Source: JAHFRG01 sp041495205 (lineage in GTDB: Bacteria > Pseudomonadota > Gammaproteobacteria > Burkholderiales > JAHFRG01). Taken from it: a stretch of DNA of 29,440 nucleotides. Every line of letters begins with the position of its first letter. The first letter of the stretch is position 1. Shown here piece by piece: positions 25,553 through 29,440 of the stretch. A program made the position numbers and the translations under genes. The notes below the pieces were generated by a model. The model saw nothing but the letters and a program-made list of their open reading frames with translations, had not been told where the DNA came from and did not search any database. The DNA lies in contig JBGQCF010000029.1 of assembly GCA_041495205.1 (NCBI GenBank), forward strand, positions 1 through 29,440. The letters are read 5' to 3'.

Positions 25553-26769
25553 TCGGCGCGATGCTGAGCGAGGCGTGGCACGCGATGGGCGCAAACCGAC
25601 TGCGTTCTTTTCTGACTATGCTGGGCATGATGATCGGCGTGGCGGCCGTGATCATGATGCTTGCGATTGGACGGGGCGCGCAGTTCGTCGTCGACCAGTC
25701 GATCGCTTCGATGGGCAGTAATCTCTTCATCATTCTCTCGGGCACCGCAACTTCGGGCGGCTTGCGACTCGGAACGGGCGCCGTGCCGACACTGACGATT
25801 AATGATGCTGACGCCATCGCGGAGTTGCCATCGGTCGCCGCCGTGGCGCCGGCCCTGCCGGGTACAGCCCAGCTCGTGTACGGCTCGAATAATTGGAGCA
25901 CATTGGTGGTCGGCACCACTCCGAGCGCCTTAAGCATACGCGACTGGAACATTGCTGCAGGGTACGCGTTTACGGGTGCCGATGTCCGCGCCGCAACCCG
26001 GGTGGTGCTGCTTGGGCAAACTGTCGTGCGCAACCTGTTTGGCAACGAGAACCCGTTGGGCAAGACCATACGCATCAAACAAAGCCCGTTCATCGTGATC
26101 GGCGTGCTGGCGGTAAAAGGGCAGAGTCTGGACGGGCGCGACCAGGATGACTCGGCGATGATCCCGGTAACCACGGCGCAGCGCAAGCTGTTCGGCAGCC
26201 AGTTTCCCGGTACGGTGCGCTTCATCATGGCACAGGCGATCTCCGCGCGCGCGATGCCGACCGCCGAGAAGGAAATGACCGAGTTGTTACGCCAGCGGCA
26301 TCATCTGCCCGAGAGGGCGGAGAGCGACTTCGACATCCGCAACCTTACAGCCTTGGCCAATGCGGCAGCGCAGACCACTCGCGTCATGTCGCTAATGCTG
26401 GGCGCGATCGCGTCCGTATCATTGCTCGTAGGGGGCATCGGCATCATGAACATCATGCTGGTGTCCGTGACTGAGCGCACGCGCGAGATCGGCATCCGGA
26501 TTGCGATTGGGGCGCGCGAACGGGACATCCGGCTGCAGTTTCTGCTTGAAGCGATCATCATCTCGCTGATTGGATGCGTGGTAGGTGTATTTTCCGGGGT
26601 CGGCGCAGCGATTTTGGTCAATCTGGTTGCGAGCACCGCGGTAGTGATCACCATGAGCTCGGTCATACTTGCGTTTGCGGTAGCGGCAAGCGTTGGCATT
26701 TTTTTCGGTTTTTATCCCGCCAACAAGGCGGCCCGTTTGAAGCCCATTGAAGCGCTGAGGTATCAGTGA
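25549..26769 (+). CDS. MacB-like ABC transporter permease (FtsX family)
   Basis: This 406-aa membrane protein has one N-terminal transmembrane helix (about 21-42, FLTMLGMMIGVAAVIMMLAI), a large MacB-type periplasmic core domain (about 45-275), and three C-terminal helices (about 283-306, 333-358, 367-390). The FtsX-family motif TERTREIGIRIAIGA follows helix 2, and the chain ends with the family's usual PANKAARLKPIEALRYQ. This is exactly the permease half of MacB. It is the last gene of the tolC-macA-ATPase-permease operon. Confidence 0.93.
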   Translation: MIGAMLSEAWHAMGANRLRSFLTMLGMMIGVAAVIMMLAIGRGAQFVVDQSIASMGSNLFIILSGTATSGGLRLGTGAVPTLTINDADAIAELPSVAAVAPALPGTAQLVYGSNNWSTLVVGTTPSALSIRDWNIAAGYAFTGADVRAATRVVLLGQTVVRNLFGNENPLGKTIRIKQSPFIVIGVLAVKGQSLDGRDQDDSAMIPVTTAQRKLFGSQFPGTVRFIMAQAISARAMPTAEKEMTELLRQRHHLPERAESDFDIRNLTALANAAAQTTRVMSLMLGAIASVSLLVGGIGIMNIMLVSVTERTREIGIRIAIGARERDIRLQFLLEAIIISLIGCVVGVFSGVGAAILVNLVASTAVVITMSSVILAFAVAASVGIFFGFYPANKAARLKPIEALRYQ

Positions 26770-26917
26770 TTCCATTCTTTGGCACGATGAGACACGGAAT
26801 AACCTTTGGTCAAATATCCCTAAAATACATTCCTGGAACATGGCATAGATCAATACACTTTAGGCGAGGCCGCATGAGAATTGATAAAACTGTTGCGAAA
26901 GGTGCTCTCTCTAATAT

Positions 26918-27313
26918 ATGAATGAGTTTACAAAAACACAGAATGCCCATTTGGCACAATTGCTCGACACGCTCGATCACCAGCTACGCACAGACATCGT
27001 TGCCACGCTGTTGCAATCAGGCGATCAGAGATACATCGATCTCGCCGGCATGGTGCACGATACCGGAGACGAGTCGGTAGCGGATCTGCTCACCGAGCTC
27101 GACAACAAACATATCGATCGCAGCCTGCAGGAACTGCACGAGATCGAGGTGGCGCGCAAACGGCTCGCAGAAGGAACAATCAACCGTTGCATCGAGTGTG
27201 GTGGCGACATCGGCTTCGAGCGGCTTCTTGCTTACCCGGTCGCAGTACGTTGCATCGCGTGCCAGGGCCGGTTTGAGAAAACCCACGCTCACGAGGCCAC
27301 TCCCCGGTTGTAA
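26918..27313 (+). CDS. DksA/TraR-family zinc-finger protein
   Basis: This 131-aa protein has an N-terminal alpha-helical region (about 1-85) and a C4 zinc finger with Cys91, Cys94, Cys112 and Cys115 (CIECGGDIGFERLLAYPVAV, then RCIACQ), the DksA/TraR pattern. The N-terminal helices are shorter than in DksA (about 150 aa), and the DxxDxA coiled-coil tip of true DksA is not evident; an acidic HDTGDESVADLL segment lies in its place. It probably binds in the RNA polymerase secondary channel, but that is family inference. No strong Shine-Dalgarno sequence precedes the ATG. Six bases separate it from polX, so the two are likely co-transcribed. Confidence 0.88.
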   Translation: MNEFTKTQNAHLAQLLDTLDHQLRTDIVATLLQSGDQRYIDLAGMVHDTGDESVADLLTELDNKHIDRSLQELHEIEVARKRLAEGTINRCIECGGDIGFERLLAYPVAVRCIACQGRFEKTHAHEATPRL

Positions 27314-27319
27314 TAAACC

Positions 27320-29044
27320 ATGCCGGTCCACAACGCGGACATCGCGGCAATCTTCGAGGAGATCGCGGATCTGCTGGAAATCCGCGGTAATAACCCGTTC
27401 CGCATTCGCGCCTACCGTAACGCCGCGCGCAGCGTCGGCGAATTCGGGCGCGAGTTCAAGACCCTGATTGAATCCGGGTCGGAGCTGCCGAAGCTGCCCG
27501 GAATCGGCGTCGACCTGACCGCTAAGATTCACGAGATTGTCACCACCGGGCACTGCGCAACGCTCGACAAGCTGCGCAAGGAAATGCCGCCGGCGATTAC
27601 CGAACTGCTGCGCGTTCCGGGCCTCGGCCCGAAACGCGTACAGGCGCTTAACCGCGAGCTCGGCGTTGCAACCGTGGCGCAGCTCAAGCAGGCGGCACGC
27701 TCCGGGCGCATCCGCGACATTGCCGGGTTCGGCGTGAAGACCGAGCAGCGCATTCTTGAAGCGCTGGAAGCGCATGCGGAGCAGGCACAGCGCGTCAAGC
27801 TCCCAGTGGCGACCCAGTATGCCGAGGCGCTGGTCGATTATCTGAAGCGCGTGCGCGGCGTTAAGCAGGTGGTGGTCGCGGGCAGCTACCGCCGCATGAA
27901 GGAGACGGTTGGCGACCTCGATATTCTGGTGACCGCGCAGACGGACGGTGCGGTGATGGAGCGTTTTACTGCGTATGACGAAGTGCGCAAAGTGCTGGAG
28001 CAGGGAGAAACCCGATGCAGTGTCGTGCTGAAGAGCGGTCTGCAGGTTGATTTGCGCCTGGTGCCCGCGGAAAGCTACGGCGCGGCGCTGTATTATTTCA
28101 CCGGCTCCAAGGCGCACAACATCGCGGTGCGCCGCCTGGCGCAGGCGCAAGGGCTCAAGATTAACGAGTATGGCGTGTTCAGGGGGGAACAGCGCGTGGC
28201 GGGCGATACCGAAGAATCGGTTTTCGCTGCGGTCGGATTACCATTTATCGCGCCGGAGTTGCGCGAGGACCGCGGCGAAATCGAGGCCGCGCGTGCCGGC
28301 CGCCTCCCGCAACTCATCACGCTTGCCGATCTGCGCGGCGACCTGCACATGCATACCAAGGCTTCCGACGGGCGCAATACCATCCGCGAGATGGCACTTG
28401 CCGCAAAGGCACAGGGGCTGAGTTATATCGCGATCACCGAACATTCGCGCAGGCTGGCCGTGGCGCGCGGCCTTGACCCGCAGCGGCTGGCGCGGCAGAT
28501 TGACGAAATCGACAGCCTCAACGCCGAACTTTCCGGCATCACCGTGCTGAAAGGCATTGAGGTCGATATCCTGGAGGATGGCACGCTCGATCTGCCTGAC
28601 TCGGTGCTGCAAAGGCTGGATGTGGTGATTGCCGCCGTGCACAGCAAGTTCGAGCTGCCGCGCCGCCGGCAAACCGAGCGCATCCTGCGCGCGCTCGACA
28701 ATCGCTGTGTCAACCTGCTCGCACACCCGACTGGCCGCCTGATCGGAGCACGCGAGCCTTACGACGTCGACATGCTGCACATCATGCGCAAGGCGAAGAG
28801 CCGCCGTATCTTCCTGGAGCTCAACTCGCAGCCGGAACGCCTCGATCTCAACGATACGATGTGCCAGATGGCGCGCGATGAAGACGTGCTGGTCAGCATT
28901 GATTCCGATTCGCACAGCACGTTGGATTTCGCCAACTTGCGTTACGGGGTCGGGCAGGCGCGGCGTGGCTGGCTTGGGCGCGATAACGTGCTCAATACGC
29001 GTGACCTTGCAGAACTGCGCCGGCAGCTCAGCGCAGGCCGCTAG
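27320..29044 (+). CDS. polX: DNA polymerase X family protein with C-terminal PHP domain
   Basis: This 574-aa bacterial PolX is a repair polymerase for gap filling, usually with a PHP 3'-5' exonuclease or AP-endonuclease activity. The N-terminal 8-kDa helix-hairpin-helix domain (about 1-80) begins with the typical ADIAAIFEEIADLLEI. A second HhH is at 98-106 (VPGLGPKRV). The polymerase palm has Asp199 and Asp201 in GDLDILV and Asp244 in LQVDLRLVP, so all three metal ligands are present. The PHP domain (338-574) keeps its metal ligands: His343 and His345 in DLHMHTKASDG, His375 in TEHS, Glu413, His441 in AAVHSKFE, His469, and Asp528 and His532 in SIDSDSHS. The TAG stop directly abuts the MITE-like element. 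Confidence 0.95.
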   Translation: MPVHNADIAAIFEEIADLLEIRGNNPFRIRAYRNAARSVGEFGREFKTLIESGSELPKLPGIGVDLTAKIHEIVTTGHCATLDKLRKEMPPAITELLRVPGLGPKRVQALNRELGVATVAQLKQAARSGRIRDIAGFGVKTEQRILEALEAHAEQAQRVKLPVATQYAEALVDYLKRVRGVKQVVVAGSYRRMKETVGDLDILVTAQTDGAVMERFTAYDEVRKVLEQGETRCSVVLKSGLQVDLRLVPAESYGAALYYFTGSKAHNIAVRRLAQAQGLKINEYGVFRGEQRVAGDTEESVFAAVGLPFIAPELREDRGEIEAARAGRLPQLITLADLRGDLHMHTKASDGRNTIREMALAAKAQGLSYIAITEHSRRLAVARGLDPQRLARQIDEIDSLNAELSGITVLKGIEVDILEDGTLDLPDSVLQRLDVVIAAVHSKFELPRRRQTERILRALDNRCVNLLAHPTGRLIGAREPYDVDMLHIMRKAKSRRIFLELNSQPERLDLNDTMCQMARDEDVLVSIDSDSHSTLDFANLRYGVGQARRGWLGRDNVLNTRDLAELRRQLSAGR

Positions 29045-29440
29045 GGAACCTCTGATTAAGTCCCACGAGGGCGCGACGCTGGCTTTCCGGGATGAGATGC
29101 GCGAAGCGAGGCGCAGCGAATGGTTGACCCCCCTTCGCAAGCCGAGCGACAAAGCAGATCGCCCGAAAAGGCACCCCGGACTCGGTCTCGCGCAGCGTGG
29201 TGCGGGAAGGGGCGCAAGCTGCCGCAAGAAACATTGTGAAACGGGGCGCTCATGCTGCCGTTCCCGCGCCCCAAGCTTCGCTGACCGTGTCGCGGCAGCC
29301 GTCCCATCCGGGTTTCGGCGCAATGCGGCGCTTGCGTCGTTGCGCTCCTCGTGCTTAAGCTACGGCTATGCACCTTCGTCGCGCGCCTTGCAATCATCCG
29401 CATTGCGCCAGAAACGCGCTCCGCGGAGGACTTAATCAGA
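29045..29440. mobile_element. MITE-like element, copy 2 (runs off the window)
   Basis: The left end GGAACCTCTGATTAAGTCC (29045-29063) is identical to copy 1. The right end reaches GGACTTAATCAGA (29428-29440) before the sequence stops, so only six bases of the inverted repeat are cut off and the full length would be about 402 bp. Interior blocks are shared with copy 1 (GCGCGAAGCGAGGCGCAG, AAGCCGAGCGACAAA, GTCGTTGCGCTCCTCG, CCTTCGTCGCGCGCCT), but copy 2 has roughly 125 extra bases in the middle. The left flank CTAG fits YTAR, like TTAG at copy 1. No transposase is encoded; nothing else is seen in this stretch. Confidence 0.8.

Noticed and set aside
26840..26853. FNR-like half-site ATCAA upstream of the DksA-like gene
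   Set aside because: The left half (ATGGC) is poor and no -10-like hexamer lies 28-31 bp from the centre, unlike the other boxes.
28238..29323. 361-codon minus-strand frame over polX and the second MITE-like copy
   Set aside because: It is antisense to the PHP domain, which has all its metal ligands, and it begins inside the repeat.
1..29440. CRISPR arrays, tRNA and rRNA genes
   Set aside because: No regularly spaced direct repeats, cloverleaf-like segments or rRNA-like stretches were seen in the intergenic regions, all of which are under about 420 bp.

Overview
The window is GC-rich (roughly 60% by eye) chromosomal DNA. It looks like a facultatively anaerobic or microaerobic betaproteobacterium, possibly Nitrosomonadales-like. 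That assignment is inference from protein style, the LapD/LapG system, the GlgA/GlgB/GlgC glycogen pathway and FNR-type promoter boxes; no rRNA or other phylogenetic marker is present.

Layout. (1) 3-3448: the C-terminal end of a large YDG/MBG-repeat adhesin, then a LapG-type periplasmic cysteine protease and a LapD-type c-di-GMP receptor. The adhesin tail carries a TAAG motif and a two-cysteine C-terminal hook, as in CdrA-type adhesins, so these three genes look like a complete c-di-GMP-controlled adhesin release module. (2) 3560-4883 (minus): an overlapping phosphoribosyltransferase / alpha-beta hydrolase pair. (3) 5271-21005: a glycogen and gluconeogenesis island with glgP, glgA (minus), glk, a small DUF2934 protein, glgB (minus), then glgC, two GH57 enzymes and ppsA in one direction. 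(4) 21366-22031: a SagB-type nitroreductase. (5) 22179-26769: a TolC / MacA-like / split MacB-like tripartite export system. (6) 26918-29044: a DksA/TraR-type zinc-finger protein and a PHP-containing family X DNA polymerase.

The intergenic regions tie parts 2-4 together. Palindromes of the FNR/ANR type (TTGAT-N4-ATCAA) lie in front of the phosphoribosyltransferase operon, glgP, the DUF2934 gene and the nitroreductase. Each is followed 28-31 bp from its centre by a -10-like hexamer, which is class II activator geometry. The nitroreductase has a second box exactly 63 bp further upstream. The inference is a low-oxygen regulon joining storage-glucan turnover to redox and stress functions.

Two copies of a short element with 19-bp terminal inverted repeats and no transposase (MITE-like) occur. 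One lies between the divergent glgA and glk genes. The other directly abuts the polX stop codon and runs off the window. No tRNA, rRNA, CRISPR array, intact insertion sequence or convincing intrinsic terminator was seen.
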